From the IMG/VR virus record IMGVR_UViG_3300046817_001299, positions 1 to 45,607 of that record: 45,607 bases of DNA. One strand, given 5' to 3'. Shown one piece after another: positions 1 to 8,976 of this stretch (position 1 is the stretch's first letter; every line of letters starts with the position of its first letter). The notes below the pieces were generated by a model. That model made no database searches and was not told the DNA's origin. It worked only from the letters and a program-made list of their open reading frames with translations. Source of the DNA: a virus. A program made the position numbers and the translations under genes.

Positions 1-107
1 CGCGCCAGGCCTTCAAACGAATCCACATTGATAAAGCGACCCGTCGACACATTCAAGTACCGTGCGCGGTTGTAGTAGAGGCCGAGGTCGGGGTCGAGCT
101 GCTCCCC
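1..107 (-). pseudogene. Host RHS-repeat core domain fragment, interrupted by the prophage
   Basis: Read on the minus strand from 107, the frame gives [17 protein letters not shown] followed by a TGRFINVD-type continuation. This is the classic RHS repeat-associated core signature (EQ-D-LGLYY-RARY...TGRF...D). The frame continues off the left edge of the window. Upstream of the GEQ, the minus-strand sequence stops resembling RHS and becomes repeat-bearing phage-end DNA. I infer that the prophage inserted in an rhs/YD-repeat gene encoding a large secreted or toxin-delivery protein. Only the 3' part is here. The N-terminal part should lie beyond the right end and is not recognisable in the last bases of the window. 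Confidence 0.7.
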
Positions 108-124
108 TGATGCTGCGGCCGCTC

Positions 125-178
125 GATGTCAGTAAAACGGCCGTTTGATGTCAGTAGCCGAGAATTCAGTGTCAGCGG
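125..178 (+). repeat. Left-end array of three TGTCAG sites, about 22-bp period
   Basis: TGTCAG occurs at 127-132, 149-154 and 170-175, that is, spacings of 22 and 21 bp. The first two copies share the longer core GATGTCAGTA and the third reads GTGTCAGCGG. All three point the same way, immediately inside the rhs junction. Mu-like phages carry adjacent roughly 22-bp transposase binding sites at the late-gene end. Position, spacing and orientation fit that role. The assignment is inferred, not shown. Confidence 0.6.
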
Positions 179-233
179 AAGCCGTTCGCCCCAGCTTCGC
201 CAGCCCAAGCCCGAAAGCATGCCCAGACCTGTC

Positions 234-533
234 TCATTCCAGCCAAGATTCATCTCCGTGCGCGAGCGTCAGAAAGTCGGACACATTGCCGCCGGCGCTG
301 AGCCCCGTCGCAGTGAGAATCGCCTGCGGAAGGGCGTTCGAACTGCGCGAATGATGAGGCAAGCGCGAAGCGCCCGCCTGCACCAGCGCATCGCGCAAAT
401 CAGCTCGTCGCACGCTCAGGATTTCGTGGTTCGAAAGCACCGGTCCGCGCCCCCAGCCAGGCATGGAGCTCAGCAGCGCCTGCATCGCAGGCGGCAGCGG
501 GAAAGGAACAATCACGAACCATTTTCCAGTCAT
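234..533 (-). CDS. Small protein at the end of the tail operon
   Basis: A 99-aa protein that I do not recognise. It begins with ATG at 533, sharing bases with the stop of the 901-aa tail gene (TGATG); a GTG at 536 is an equally coupled alternative. The N-terminus (GKWFVIVPFPLPP) is hydrophobic and proline-rich, and no enzymatic motif is visible. It is the last gene before the left-end repeats, the position where siphophages carry small tail-fibre-associated or assembly proteins. Translational coupling argues that it is a real gene. Function unknown. Confidence 0.5.
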   Translation of the reverse strand: MTGKWFVIVPFPLPPAMQALLSSMPGWGRGPVLSNHEILSVRRADLRDALVQAGASRLPHHSRSSNALPQAILTATGLSAGGNVSDFLTLAHGDESWLE

Positions 534-3238
534 CACGTCAGCACTCCCGAATCCAGAATCTGAACAACCGTCTGAGACAGCACGCTGAGCGGCGTGGTGT
601 TGAGAGAGTCATTCGTGCCGGAACCCTTCACGTAAAGAGCTAGCGTCAAGCCCTGCCCTGTGGGAGGACTGCTCAGCGTCAAATCCCCGTTGAAGCCAAC
701 GCCTCCGACATTCGTGTGGAAGACCTGCGGCGTTCCCGGATCGCCCGGCGATGGGCTCACATAAATCGCAAAGCCGACGCCGGTGAAGCCGGAACCAACT
801 CCAGAAATCTGCGTCGGCTCGAAGACGTGGAGCTTGATCGAAGCCGTGCCCGCCGGAATATTTATAGTCGTTGTCCCGACGTTCATCCAGCCGCCGAACG
901 TGAGATTCGTACCGGGACTCCCAGAGCACAGCGTCTGCCCAACGGTCCGCTGCCCCGTAGCCTGATTGCTGATGTGAGCAGCCTTGACCGCGCCAGAGGC
1001 AAGCGCCGTCGCCAGCGGCCGCGCATACGTCGAGCCGTCGGCGATATTGTCCAGAATCTTGTTTGTGTGCCCGCCCTGGCTGAAGTCGATCAGCGCAAGG
1101 TTCGAGCCGTCGACGGATCCCACGCCCTTTAATCCGCCCGCGTTCACGACGCCGAAGCGCGCTGACCCGTCGGGCACGTTGTCCAGGCTCTTGTTGAAAT
1201 GGATCGATTCGCTGAAGTCGATCACCGGCTTGCCAGCACTGATCCGCGTCGATAGCGGCCGAGCGTATGTCGTTCCATCAGGAATGTTATCGAGCTGCTT
1301 TCCAAGCAGCGGCTTCGTGAAATCGATTCTGTTCCCCGTCAGATCGGTGAGGATCGTCCGCGCGTACGTCGAGCCGTCCGGCACCTCGTCCAGACTCTTC
1401 GGAGTCACTGACCCGGTGAACTGGTCGAAATATGCGGTCGTCGCTGAGCTCGTGCTGACCTCGGCTTCCACTCGCCCCCAAAAAGCTCCCGATGGCGCGG
1501 CCGCCGAGACGCGAGACGTCCCGTAAGAGGACGTAGAGACGACGTTTCCCAGGCTGGTAGCGATCTCCGTGAACGACGCGTCCATCCAGCTTATTCGGAC
1601 AAAGCAGGATCCTGTTCCGGCCGTGCGCTTCACCATCGCTGTGGCCAGAATTACGTCGCCCAGCTGAACCGCGATCTTCACCGAATTTCGAAACGCCGCC
1701 GCCGCGGAGCCAGAGAATTTCGCGACCCAGCTCCCGCCATAGGCATTCGCTGGATCGTTCACGATCGAGAAGCCCGTCTCCTCCGTCCAATCGCGATCGC
1801 CGGCTTCAAGATCGGCGTTCGCCACTGTCGACGACGAAGTCGAGAGCGGTAGCCCGGTTCCCGGCACCGGTGCCTGCAGCGTCTGCTGCACAGGCGCCAC
1901 GTCCGGAAACGCATTCGGCATGTACTCCAGTCCGACGTAGTCGATCGTTCCATCCGGCGCGTACGTCGGCTCCATCACCTCGAAAAGCTTTCCTCCAAAT
2001 TCCTCGCTCAGCGATGGATCGATCGTCACGATGTCGCCTGGCTCGACGGCCAGCGAGTCCTCGTAGCCAGTCCATTCCGCGGAGAAAGGCGCGTTGTAAA
2101 CGCTGTTCGCGTCGACGTCATCGCCTAGCTGCCGCACCAGCATCGCGTCCAGGATTCGCCAGACGCGCTCGGGCGTATTCACCCCAAGGTCCAGCACCAG
2201 CTCAGTGATTTTCGGCAGCACAGAAAGCCCTGCTCCGCGCGCGCCCACGGCTCGCTGATGCGCTTCGTGGTTCAGCTGCGGATCGGAAGCAATCGCGAAT
2301 CGCGTTGCGTCGTCGGTGCTACCGGAGGCGATGTTCAAATCCCGAAAAGTGGGCGTCAGCCGGTTCGCCGCCGCTCGCAGGTTCGTCTTATAGGCCTTGA
2401 AGGTCTTAGGCGCCACGTTGTCAGTGTTGAAAGTGAAGACGGAAGCGCGAGGCTGGTCTGCATAGAGCGAGATTTTCCCGTTCCTCTCCAGCAGATAGCT
2501 TCGGCACATCAGCAGCATCTGCTCCAGCGCCTTGTCCGCGGTGTCCGTGGTGTTCGCGTAGACCACGCCGCCATCGCTGAATCTTTTTTGCCCTCCGGAA
2601 AGCACCGTGTCGTAATAGGTCGCTGCCGCGGCGAAGGAGGCCCAGTCGAATCGCCCCAGCTCGGCCGCCACGAGCGGCTGATTCGTTTTCCCCTCGCGAA
2701 GCACGAATTTCCGGATCAGGAAGTCGCAGATGATCCACGCCCAGTTCTGCGTCCAGGCAAAAGCGGTTTGGTTTCCGCTCGAATCGAACTGCCGCACTTG
2801 CATCGCCTGGTAATCGGCCAGGACTGTGAGCTGCGCGGAAGGCGCGGAGGGATCGGGCGCCGTCCTCAGCGCCAGCCACGCGTAGCGGCTGAACGTGATT
2901 GGACTCAGGCCTCCGGGGACAAGCGTAAAGAACTGATCGACGTGCTGGTCGCCTCCGGTTGAAACCGCGGAAAGCCCGTTGCCGATTTCTCCATCGAGGC
3001 CTGGGTGGAAGTGCACCGTCGTGCTGCTCGGCAGCGTGACGAGCTTGTCGTTGATCCAAAGCCGCAAGATCGAGTCCCACGGTCCTTCTCCCAGCATGTA
3101 GAACGAGACGCGTGTCTTGTCCGTCAGTTCTTGTTGCAGGATCAGGTTTCCCGCGCCGCGCACCAGCCCGTAGGCCAGCGTCTTCGGCTGATCGAGGAAA
3201 GCTGTCGAAAGGTCGAATGCCGCGGCGACGGGCGCCAT
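533..3238 (-). CDS. Large tail tip / receptor-contact protein
   Basis: A 901-aa protein starting with ATG at 3238, directly after the TAG stop of the upstream DUF2163-like gene. Its place downstream of the tape measure and two distal-tail genes is where siphophages encode the tip attachment (J-like or GTA-like) protein. The first 450 or so residues look like a structural hub. The rest is Ser/Thr/Gly-rich beta sequence. Between about residues 620 and 770 a motif of the form LDN-[IV]-P/A-DG-[ST]-TYAR recurs about four times (LDEVPDGSTYAR, LDNIPDGTTYAR, LDNVPDGS, LDNIADGSTYAR), as in tail-fibre-like repeats. The tip role is inferred from order and composition. No enzymatic domain was recognised. 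Confidence 0.65.
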   Translation of the reverse strand: MAPVAAAFDLSTAFLDQPKTLAYGLVRGAGNLILQQELTDKTRVSFYMLGEGPWDSILRLWINDKLVTLPSSTTVHFHPGLDGEIGNGLSAVSTGGDQHVDQFFTLVPGGLSPITFSRYAWLALRTAPDPSAPSAQLTVLADYQAMQVRQFDSSGNQTAFAWTQNWAWIICDFLIRKFVLREGKTNQPLVAAELGRFDWASFAAAATYYDTVLSGGQKRFSDGGVVYANTTDTADKALEQMLLMCRSYLLERNGKISLYADQPRASVFTFNTDNVAPKTFKAYKTNLRAAANRLTPTFRDLNIASGSTDDATRFAIASDPQLNHEAHQRAVGARGAGLSVLPKITELVLDLGVNTPERVWRILDAMLVRQLGDDVDANSVYNAPFSAEWTGYEDSLAVEPGDIVTIDPSLSEEFGGKLFEVMEPTYAPDGTIDYVGLEYMPNAFPDVAPVQQTLQAPVPGTGLPLSTSSSTVANADLEAGDRDWTEETGFSIVNDPANAYGGSWVAKFSGSAAAAFRNSVKIAVQLGDVILATAMVKRTAGTGSCFVRISWMDASFTEIATSLGNVVSTSSYGTSRVSAAAPSGAFWGRVEAEVSTSSATTAYFDQFTGSVTPKSLDEVPDGSTYARTILTDLTGNRIDFTKPLLGKQLDNIPDGTTYARPLSTRISAGKPVIDFSESIHFNKSLDNVPDGSARFGVVNAGGLKGVGSVDGSNLALIDFSQGGHTNKILDNIADGSTYARPLATALASGAVKAAHISNQATGQRTVGQTLCSGSPGTNLTFGGWMNVGTTTINIPAGTASIKLHVFEPTQISGVGSGFTGVGFAIYVSPSPGDPGTPQVFHTNVGGVGFNGDLTLSSPPTGQGLTLALYVKGSGTNDSLNTTPLSVLSQTVVQILDSGVLT

Positions 3239-4429
3239 CTATTTCACCCTCAATCTTCCGCCGGAGCCTAGGCCGTTATCTCCCCCTGATGAGCCGCCGC
3301 CCCCTCCGCCACCGCCTCCGCCTCCCGTTCCCACGCCGGTCGGCCCGTTGACCGCCGTGATCTGCGGCTGAAGAAAAATAATTCCCGGGAATCGCTCCGT
3401 CACTCCGCGCGTCGTGCAGGATCCCAGGTCCTTCGGGCAAGAGCGATAGACGACGAAGAATACGCTCGTCGCGTCCGGCGTCGTCGCCCACGCCGGAGAG
3501 ATCGTGAACGTCGTCGCGGTGTTGCTCGCGATCGCGCGGTTCTGCCCCGCTCCGGTGCCACGGACGATATAGACGGCTCCATCCACGTCGCCGTTCACCG
3601 CCCGCGCAAGGCCGCTATTGCCGATCGTCGTCGCCGAAAAAATATCCGTTCCGATCTCTCCGACCTTCAGCGTTCCAGGCCCCGTAACGATGAAAGTGCT
3701 CGTCGCATCGGGCGTTGTCGTCCAGTTGGTCTTCAGCGTGAAGGTCGTTGCCGTATGCGAAAGGATATAGCGCTCCTGGCCTGAGCCAGTGCCGCCGAGG
3801 ATCATCACCAGCTCGTCCTTGTAAAGGTTCGGCGTCAGCGCCAGCCCGCTGTTGCCGATTGTGTTCGCGCTGAAGATGTTTGCTGCCGTGTTAGGAACGA
3901 AAAGCTGCCCGCGACGATAGCCGCACTGCGCGGAGTTGAATCGCCAATGGCACGCTCGCGTCTGCCGCTGGTCATAGACGGGGATTTCATTCGGCTGCAG
4001 CAGTTGCAGCATCCGCATCGAGACCGTGTCCGCTTCGACGCTCTGCTCCGTGATGTAACCGTGAAATTCGAAGGGCGCTGCATCCAGCGGCACGTACCAG
4101 GGGCGATAGATGACGTAGGCTCCCTCGAATTCGCCGTTCTTGAAAAGCGCCGCCACTTCGCGGTCGATCGTGTTTCCGCTCAGGTTCTGGATCCGGAAAT
4201 CGCCGCCATCTGCGGTCAGCGAGCGTGTCATTTTGATAGTCGGCGGCTGCGCGATCCAGGGCTTGTAGAGCTGCTGCGCGCCCGTCAGCCGGGAAAGGAA
4301 TTGCCCTTCGAAGTTCGACCAGAAGTAGTTCGTGCCGTCAGCCCGCTGCACGTCCAGCAAATGCACACGATGTAGCGAGCGCCCGCGCTTCGCCAGCTCC
4401 GTCGCCATCCCCGCCGGCAGCGTCCTCAC
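3239..4429 (-). CDS. DUF2163 / phage_BR0599-like distal tail protein with internal duplication
   Basis: A 396-aa protein with a GTG start at 4429 overlapping the upstream stop (GTGA). The N-terminal 160 residues resemble GTA gp13 / DUF2163 baseplate-type proteins, ending in the cysteine motif CHWRFNSAQCGYR. In this family a second cysteine pair normally follows closely. Here it (CPKDLGSC) comes only after a duplicated segment of two similar roughly 55-65-aa units, each starting IFSA-TIGNSGLA and ending TTPDATS-F. The C-terminus has an uninterrupted run of glycines. The protein probably forms part of the tail tip hub. Family assignment comes from motif and gene order. Confidence 0.65.
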   Translation of the reverse strand: MRTLPAGMATELAKRGRSLHRVHLLDVQRADGTNYFWSNFEGQFLSRLTGAQQLYKPWIAQPPTIKMTRSLTADGGDFRIQNLSGNTIDREVAALFKNGEFEGAYVIYRPWYVPLDAAPFEFHGYITEQSVEADTVSMRMLQLLQPNEIPVYDQRQTRACHWRFNSAQCGYRRGQLFVPNTAANIFSANTIGNSGLALTPNLYKDELVMILGGTGSGQERYILSHTATTFTLKTNWTTTPDATSTFIVTGPGTLKVGEIGTDIFSATTIGNSGLARAVNGDVDGAVYIVRGTGAGQNRAIASNTATTFTISPAWATTPDATSVFFVVYRSCPKDLGSCTTRGVTERFPGIIFLQPQITAVNGPTGVGTGGGGGGGGGGGSSGGDNGLGSGGRLRVK

Positions 4430-5244
4430 TGCATCACCTGGACTGCGTCAGCGTCGCAGATTACAGCTGACGACGACGCGTTCTTAGCTCCGGTCACTCG
4501 CAGCCGGACGCGATAGAAATCGAGAGGGAAATTCGTCCTTGAATCGATTACGGCGGAGGGAACCAATGAAGCCGAGTAAAGATCGAACAGGTTTTCGCCC
4601 GCCACCGCAACGCCGTCCCTGACGCGAAAGACGGACACTGCGACGATCCCCCGGTCGCCGTTCTTTTCGCAATAGACTTGGTACCCGTATCCAAAGTAGC
4701 TCCACTCCGCAGTCTCGACCCCGGAAGGAGACGCCGAATAGTAGTGAGCGCCTCCGTGGGCGTTCGCATCCACCTGATATGTCCAGTTCCCCGGAGTAAG
4801 CAGTTTCACCAGATCTTCGCCGAAGCCATTCCGCTCTTCGAGGAAAATCGCGTCTCGTGTCCAGTTCGTCGGGTAGGCGAACAGAGCCAGCCCCGGCAGC
4901 TCGATGAATCTTCCTTTGACGTTGTACCCCTGGTTTCCCGCCGGGCTGAAGCTCAGAGGCCCGTCGAATCGCCCGCTGAAATAGCGCGATCGTTCCCAGT
5001 CCGCAAGCGTGAAGAAATCGTTCTCATATTGCTGCGCCCATTGCTGCAGCGCGTGCTTTGTCGCCAGGTCGCGGTTGTTCCAGGCCAGATCGTAGATTCG
5101 TCCCAGCCCCATCTGCCGCCGCGAATAGAGCTTTCCGGAGGTGGCCTGGAAAAGCGATCGCGTTTCCGGCAGCCCTTCGGTGTAGCCGAAATCTGGATTG
5201 AAGAGGCTCGTCACCGCGGGATTAAGAATGTTTTGCTCGCTCAC
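4426..5244 (-). CDS. Distal tail protein (DUF2460-position)
   Basis: A 272-aa protein using GTG at 5244, which overlaps the stop of the tape measure gene (GTGA). It sits immediately after the tape measure and before the DUF2163-like gene, the place of GTA gp12 / DUF2460-type distal tail proteins. Early residues include TRSLFQATSGKLYSRR and a segment about matching local sequence coordinates (ALQQWAQQYENDFFTLADW), compatible with a beta-rich ring protein. A clear family signature is not certain, so the name reflects position as much as sequence. Confidence 0.55.
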   Translation of the reverse strand: MSEQNILNPAVTSLFNPDFGYTEGLPETRSLFQATSGKLYSRRQMGLGRIYDLAWNNRDLATKHALQQWAQQYENDFFTLADWERSRYFSGRFDGPLSFSPAGNQGYNVKGRFIELPGLALFAYPTNWTRDAIFLEERNGFGEDLVKLLTPGNWTYQVDANAHGGAHYYSASPSGVETAEWSYFGYGYQVYCEKNGDRGIVAVSVFRVRDGVAVAGENLFDLYSASLVPSAVIDSRTNFPLDFYRVRLRVTGAKNASSSAVICDADAVQVMQ

Positions 5245-7739
5245 CAGGACCCCTCAAGCTGCATTCGCCGGAAAAGCTGCGAAACGGATTTCGCATCCAG
5301 CGCATAGACGTAGAAGTGGTTGTGCGTGATCCCCGTGCCTCCGCCGGCGTTCAGCCGGTTCAGTCCGGCTTCGCCAATCATGCTCATCGCTCTGCGGTTC
5401 AGCACGCCTTCGCCGATCAGCAAATTCGCGTTCACTTCGCCGCCGCTGTGCAGCGCAGGCCTGCCGGCGATTGCGCCCGGTCCGCCGCGCACAAGACCGC
5501 CCTCGTGGAACTGCGGCGCTCCGAACTGGATCTGCGCGCGTCTCTGCCGCTCCGCTTCCGTGTCCTTCAGATGTTTCTCCGCCGCGTCGATCAGCGTATT
5601 CGCCGATGTTGTGTTGCCCTTCAACTGTTTGCCGCCGATTTTTCGCAGCCCTGCCAGCGTGTCGCTGCGCAGCTTTTCCAGCTCCGATTCTCCCGTGTTG
5701 AAATCCGTCTGGAAGACGTCGTAGGAATCGGTGATCTGCTTGATGGCCGCCAGCATCGGCTCCATCACCTGGATTCGCGCCTTGTCCCCGCTGTGCTGCC
5801 CGAAGATCGCTCCGAAGATGCTTCCGATCAGCCCGATCGCTCCGCCGATCAGGGCGCCGATCGGTCCGCCGATCGCGAAGCCCGTCAAGGCTCCGCCGCC
5901 GATGCTCTCCAGCCCGCCGAGTATCCCGCCGCGCTGCAGCCCGTTGATGGCGAGCATCAGCCCTCCGGTCGCTAACGCGGATCCTGAAATATTCATGCCT
6001 CCGATGCTGAGGCCGTGCGGAAAGATTTTCGTCAGCAATCCGGTAAGGCCCGCCGTCGCCGCGCCCGTGCTCGATCCCGAAGGCAGCACTACGCCGCCAA
6101 GTCCCGCGCCCTGGCCAGCTGAAATCCCCAAGCCGGGAATGCTCAGCGGAAGCGCTCCAAGATCGCCCGAGAACGCAGGCCCCAGTCCACCTCCAGCGAA
6201 ATTCGTGATCACTCCCGGCAGTCCGCTGATGCCGCCCTGCCCGCCGCCGGCTCCGCCGCCAAATCCGCCGCCGCCGATCCCAAGGATCGCGCCCAGTATT
6301 CCAGTCGGCCCTCCGCCGAATCCCGTCGCTGCCGCCGATCTCATGGATTGCATCCCGAGGATCCACGTCGCCACCATTTGAAAGACCAGATCCTCGAACA
6401 TTTTTTTGAAGCGCTTTCCAATGTTGCCGCTCGTCAAATCATCGAAGAAGCTTTCCATGTCCTGCGCCAGCTGGTCGCGCGTTCGCGCGAAGTTCACTTG
6501 CCAGGCCGCGGCGCTCAGCGCCGCCGCTTGCTCCGAAGTGATTCTCGTCTCGTCCAGCTGCTGCTGAATTTCCCGCAGCCGGGCCTGCGTGTCCGCGGAG
6601 ATCTGCGCGTAGCTTCGCGCCCAGGGCGGCGCCATCGCCACGGCCGCCTGATTTTCCGCTTGGAACACTTCGTTCGCGTTCTGGATCTGCGCCAGCTTGA
6701 TCTGATTGTCGTGCGTCAGGATGATGGATTTTTTCCGCTCTTCGAACTGCTCCTGCTCGATCAGCCCGCGGTCCAGCAGCACCTTCAGGTTGTCGAGCTC
6801 GTTCTGCTCGGATTCGTTGATCGCGGCAAAACCCTGAAGTCCGGATTGGATCGCTTGCTGCGCCAGTTGCCGCGTCGTGTCCCATTCGGCGCGGCTGAAG
6901 GCGATTCTTTGCGCGGCCGCTTTCGCGTGCACCGCGGTGATCTGCGCCTGCCCCAGCGTCTCCGTCGTCACATTCGCCGCGATGTTCGCTCTGATCACGG
7001 CCACCTGGTCGCGTTCCGCCTGCGTGATGGCTTTCACGCCGAGCAGCCCGGCTTCGCGCGCCGCGTTCTCCTGCTGCAGCACGGCGATCGGCTCCGTCCG
7101 CTTCTGTTCGTCCAGGAGCTTCGCCTGCTCGATGAAAAGCTGGTTCAGGGTGTTTTTCTGCTGATCCAGCGCTTCCACCAGAGTCGTCTTTGCCGCGCTG
7201 TATTTCGTCAGCCCGCGCGTCAGCGCGTCCCCGAGGGCGTTTCCCGTCAACCCGAGCTGCTGATTCAGCTGCGCGATATTCTGCGTCGTTTGCAGGATGC
7301 GCGCGTCAATCTGCTGCAGTGTTTGCGGCCCGATCAGCGTCTTGTTCGCCTGCATCACGCTCTGCACGATCGCGTCGTTCTGTTTGGCGATCTCGGCCAG
7401 CGCTGCGCTGTAGCCCGTCAGGTTGTCGACGGCTTGCTTCACGAATTCCACGAATCCCGCCACGACGAGGCCGCTGAAGGCGGCTTTCAATCCCGCGGCC
7501 ATGATCGGGCTCTGGGAGATCACGTTGCGCAGTCCGCGCGGGATATGCGTGCCCAGCTCTTCGCTCAGCAGCGCGGCGGATTCGCGCGCCTCGTTCGATC
7601 CTCTCGTGATTCCATCCAGCGCGGGCTTCGCCGGCGCGAGGCTCGGCCCTATTTTCGCGCCTTCGGCGTTGATCTGCCGGAGCGCCGCGACGGCGCCGCT
7701 ATCGTCCACCTCGATCAGGATTTGCGCTGTCGCCGCCAT
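5241..7739 (-). CDS. Tail tape measure protein
   Basis: An 832-aa protein, the longest in the tail block, starting with ATG at 7739 overlapping the upstream stop (TGATG). It opens with an ILIEVDDSGAVAALRQIN type N-terminus seen in tape measure proteins. Residues about 120-430 are long, Gln/Ala/Glu-rich helical coiled-coil sequence. A very Gly-rich segment (about 460-560) and a hydrophobic glycine-zipper stretch (GGPIGALIGGAIGLIG) follow. The protein would set tail length and probably helps DNA entry. Its moderate size suggests a fairly short siphoviral tail. It follows two small genes at the tail-chaperone position, as expected. Confidence 0.85.
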   Translation of the reverse strand: MAATAQILIEVDDSGAVAALRQINAEGAKIGPSLAPAKPALDGITRGSNEARESAALLSEELGTHIPRGLRNVISQSPIMAAGLKAAFSGLVVAGFVEFVKQAVDNLTGYSAALAEIAKQNDAIVQSVMQANKTLIGPQTLQQIDARILQTTQNIAQLNQQLGLTGNALGDALTRGLTKYSAAKTTLVEALDQQKNTLNQLFIEQAKLLDEQKRTEPIAVLQQENAAREAGLLGVKAITQAERDQVAVIRANIAANVTTETLGQAQITAVHAKAAAQRIAFSRAEWDTTRQLAQQAIQSGLQGFAAINESEQNELDNLKVLLDRGLIEQEQFEERKKSIILTHDNQIKLAQIQNANEVFQAENQAAVAMAPPWARSYAQISADTQARLREIQQQLDETRITSEQAAALSAAAWQVNFARTRDQLAQDMESFFDDLTSGNIGKRFKKMFEDLVFQMVATWILGMQSMRSAAATGFGGGPTGILGAILGIGGGGFGGGAGGGQGGISGLPGVITNFAGGGLGPAFSGDLGALPLSIPGLGISAGQGAGLGGVVLPSGSSTGAATAGLTGLLTKIFPHGLSIGGMNISGSALATGGLMLAINGLQRGGILGGLESIGGGALTGFAIGGPIGALIGGAIGLIGSIFGAIFGQHSGDKARIQVMEPMLAAIKQITDSYDVFQTDFNTGESELEKLRSDTLAGLRKIGGKQLKGNTTSANTLIDAAEKHLKDTEAERQRRAQIQFGAPQFHEGGLVRGGPGAIAGRPALHSGGEVNANLLIGEGVLNRRAMSMIGEAGLNRLNAGGGTGITHNHFYVYALDAKSVSQLFRRMQLEGSW

Positions 7740-8152
7740 CAGCGGTTCCTCTTTCGCGCTTCAGCCGCTGCCGCGGCTTCACAGTCGTTGCAGGTTTTGT
7801 CCCATTCGTTCCGCAGCAGTTTTCCGCAGCCGCGGCACGGCGGATGCTTCCTTCGAAAATCCTGTCGCGCTTGCCGTAGCACGCGCAGCGTCAGCAGCTC
7901 CTCCGGCAGCAGGCTCGCTTCGCGGAATTCCACGCCCGCTTCGAGCGGCTGCTCGATCGTTTCCAGCACAAACTCGATCCAGAGATAATAGCCAGGCGAA
8001 AGCGTGCGCAGCTCCGGCGTCAGCGGGTTCTCGTCCTCCGAAGCGCGCGCGGTGCGCGCGTTTTCTTGCAGCGCCGGCGCTTCGAAAGCCTCTTCGAAAA
8101 GCTCTGCCGCGGCGATGCGCAGCCCTTCCTCGTCTTGGAACGCGGCAATCAC
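7739..8152 (-). CDS. Tail-chaperone-position protein with C-terminal zinc ribbon
   Basis: A 137-aa protein with a GTG start at 8152 (GTGA overlap with the preceding gene) and a stop shared with the tape measure start. The first 95 residues are acidic and helical. The C-terminus carries CRGCGK...CNDC, a four-cysteine zinc-ribbon-like pair, followed by a basic tail. Genes directly before the tape measure normally encode tail assembly chaperones, and this one fits by size and place. A zinc ribbon is not typical of that family. I saw no slippery heptamer near 8149-8152 to suggest a G/GT-style frameshift; translation looks coupled instead. Confidence 0.5.
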   Translation of the reverse strand: MIAAFQDEEGLRIAAAELFEEAFEAPALQENARTARASEDENPLTPELRTLSPGYYLWIEFVLETIEQPLEAGVEFREASLLPEELLTLRVLRQARQDFRRKHPPCRGCGKLLRNEWDKTCNDCEAAAAAEARKRNR

Positions 8153-8976
8153 TCCCGTTCGCTTTCCTCTTCCGCCATTTCCGTTTGAAAGATGCAGCCC
8201 ACGGCGCAGGACTTGTGCAGCGCGTCCATTTCGCGGACGGTCTCCTCTTTCCCGGAGAGCGGCCGGCCGTTGACGCCGTAGCCTTCCGCTCGCTCGATCA
8301 GCTCATCGTAGAGCTTCACGAGCACCCCGTGCGACGAAGGAAGAATCGTCGTCCCGGTTCGGCTTCCGCCGGCCACGAAAGCTCTGTTCCTCACGCGCAT
8401 GTAACGCCGCCGGTGCTCGGCCGAGGGGCAGGCAAACTTGTGGATGAGCCCGTTATACGCGGACATCGATCCATCTTCGTTCGCTGTCCAGAGCGCATCC
8501 AGCCGCACGGTCACTCCGTCCGCTTCGAGCATCAGCTCGTCGTCCTGCAGGTCGCGGCTCATCCCCACGCCCATCAGCGTTTTGATCGCGCGCAGCCGGA
8601 ATTTCTGGTGCACGCATTCCGGCCAGGTGGGCAGCTCGCGAGGCTCTCGCCCGTCGCTCGTCCGGTATCCCTGGACGTTTTCTATCGCGCGCGCATAAAG
8701 CAGCAGCGAAGCGGTGTCCAGGTCCACCGTCGTCGTCGCCCCGCCCTTCTCTCTTCGAATTTCGGAAATGACGTGCGAGAAGAAATGCTCCCAGTCCGCC
8801 GCGGTGATTCGCCGGAAGATGTGCCGCTGGATCCTGTCTCCCGTTTTGAAGGCCATCACGCGGCGCGTTAGATCGAGCGGAAGCAAATCGAGTCTTTCTT
8901 CAATCTTGGCTGCGGAGCGGATGGAATCCGCTGGGCCATTCAGCGCTGTGAATGTTTCGGCGTGCAGTGCGTCCAC
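8149..8976 (-). CDS. Tail assembly protein of unknown family
   Basis: A 275-aa product if started at GTG 8976, which has an AAGAGG ribosome site six bases upstream. The frame stays open upstream to a TTG at 9105, but that extension is Arg/Pro-rich and overlaps stem-loop sequence, so I reject it. The protein is mixed helical (for example FKTGDRIQRHIFRRIT, PTWPECVHQKFRLRAI) with no motif I recognise. It lies between the tail tube and the zinc-ribbon/tape-measure pair, so a tail chaperone or tail completion role is the best guess. Confidence 0.55.
   Translation of the reverse strand: MDALHAETFTALNGPADSIRSAAKIEERLDLLPLDLTRRVMAFKTGDRIQRHIFRRITAADWEHFFSHVISEIRREKGGATTTVDLDTASLLLYARAIENVQGYRTSDGREPRELPTWPECVHQKFRLRAIKTLMGVGMSRDLQDDELMLEADGVTVRLDALWTANEDGSMSAYNGLIHKFACPSAEHRRRYMRVRNRAFVAGGSRTGTTILPSSHGVLVKLYDELIERAEGYGVNGRPLSGKEETVREMDALHKSCAVGCIFQTEMAEEESERE

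Noticed and set aside
53-563. Small open frames on both strands near the left end
   Set aside because: They cross the rhs junction or the repeat array and have no ribosome site; only the coupled gene at 234-533 is supported.
6348-7988. Plus-strand open frame opposite the tape measure
   Set aside because: Antisense shadow of a helical protein; no ribosome site or homologous feature.
8140-8160. Programmed frameshift between the two genes before the tape measure
   Set aside because: No slippery heptamer was seen near the overlap; a GTGA start-stop overlap explains coupling.
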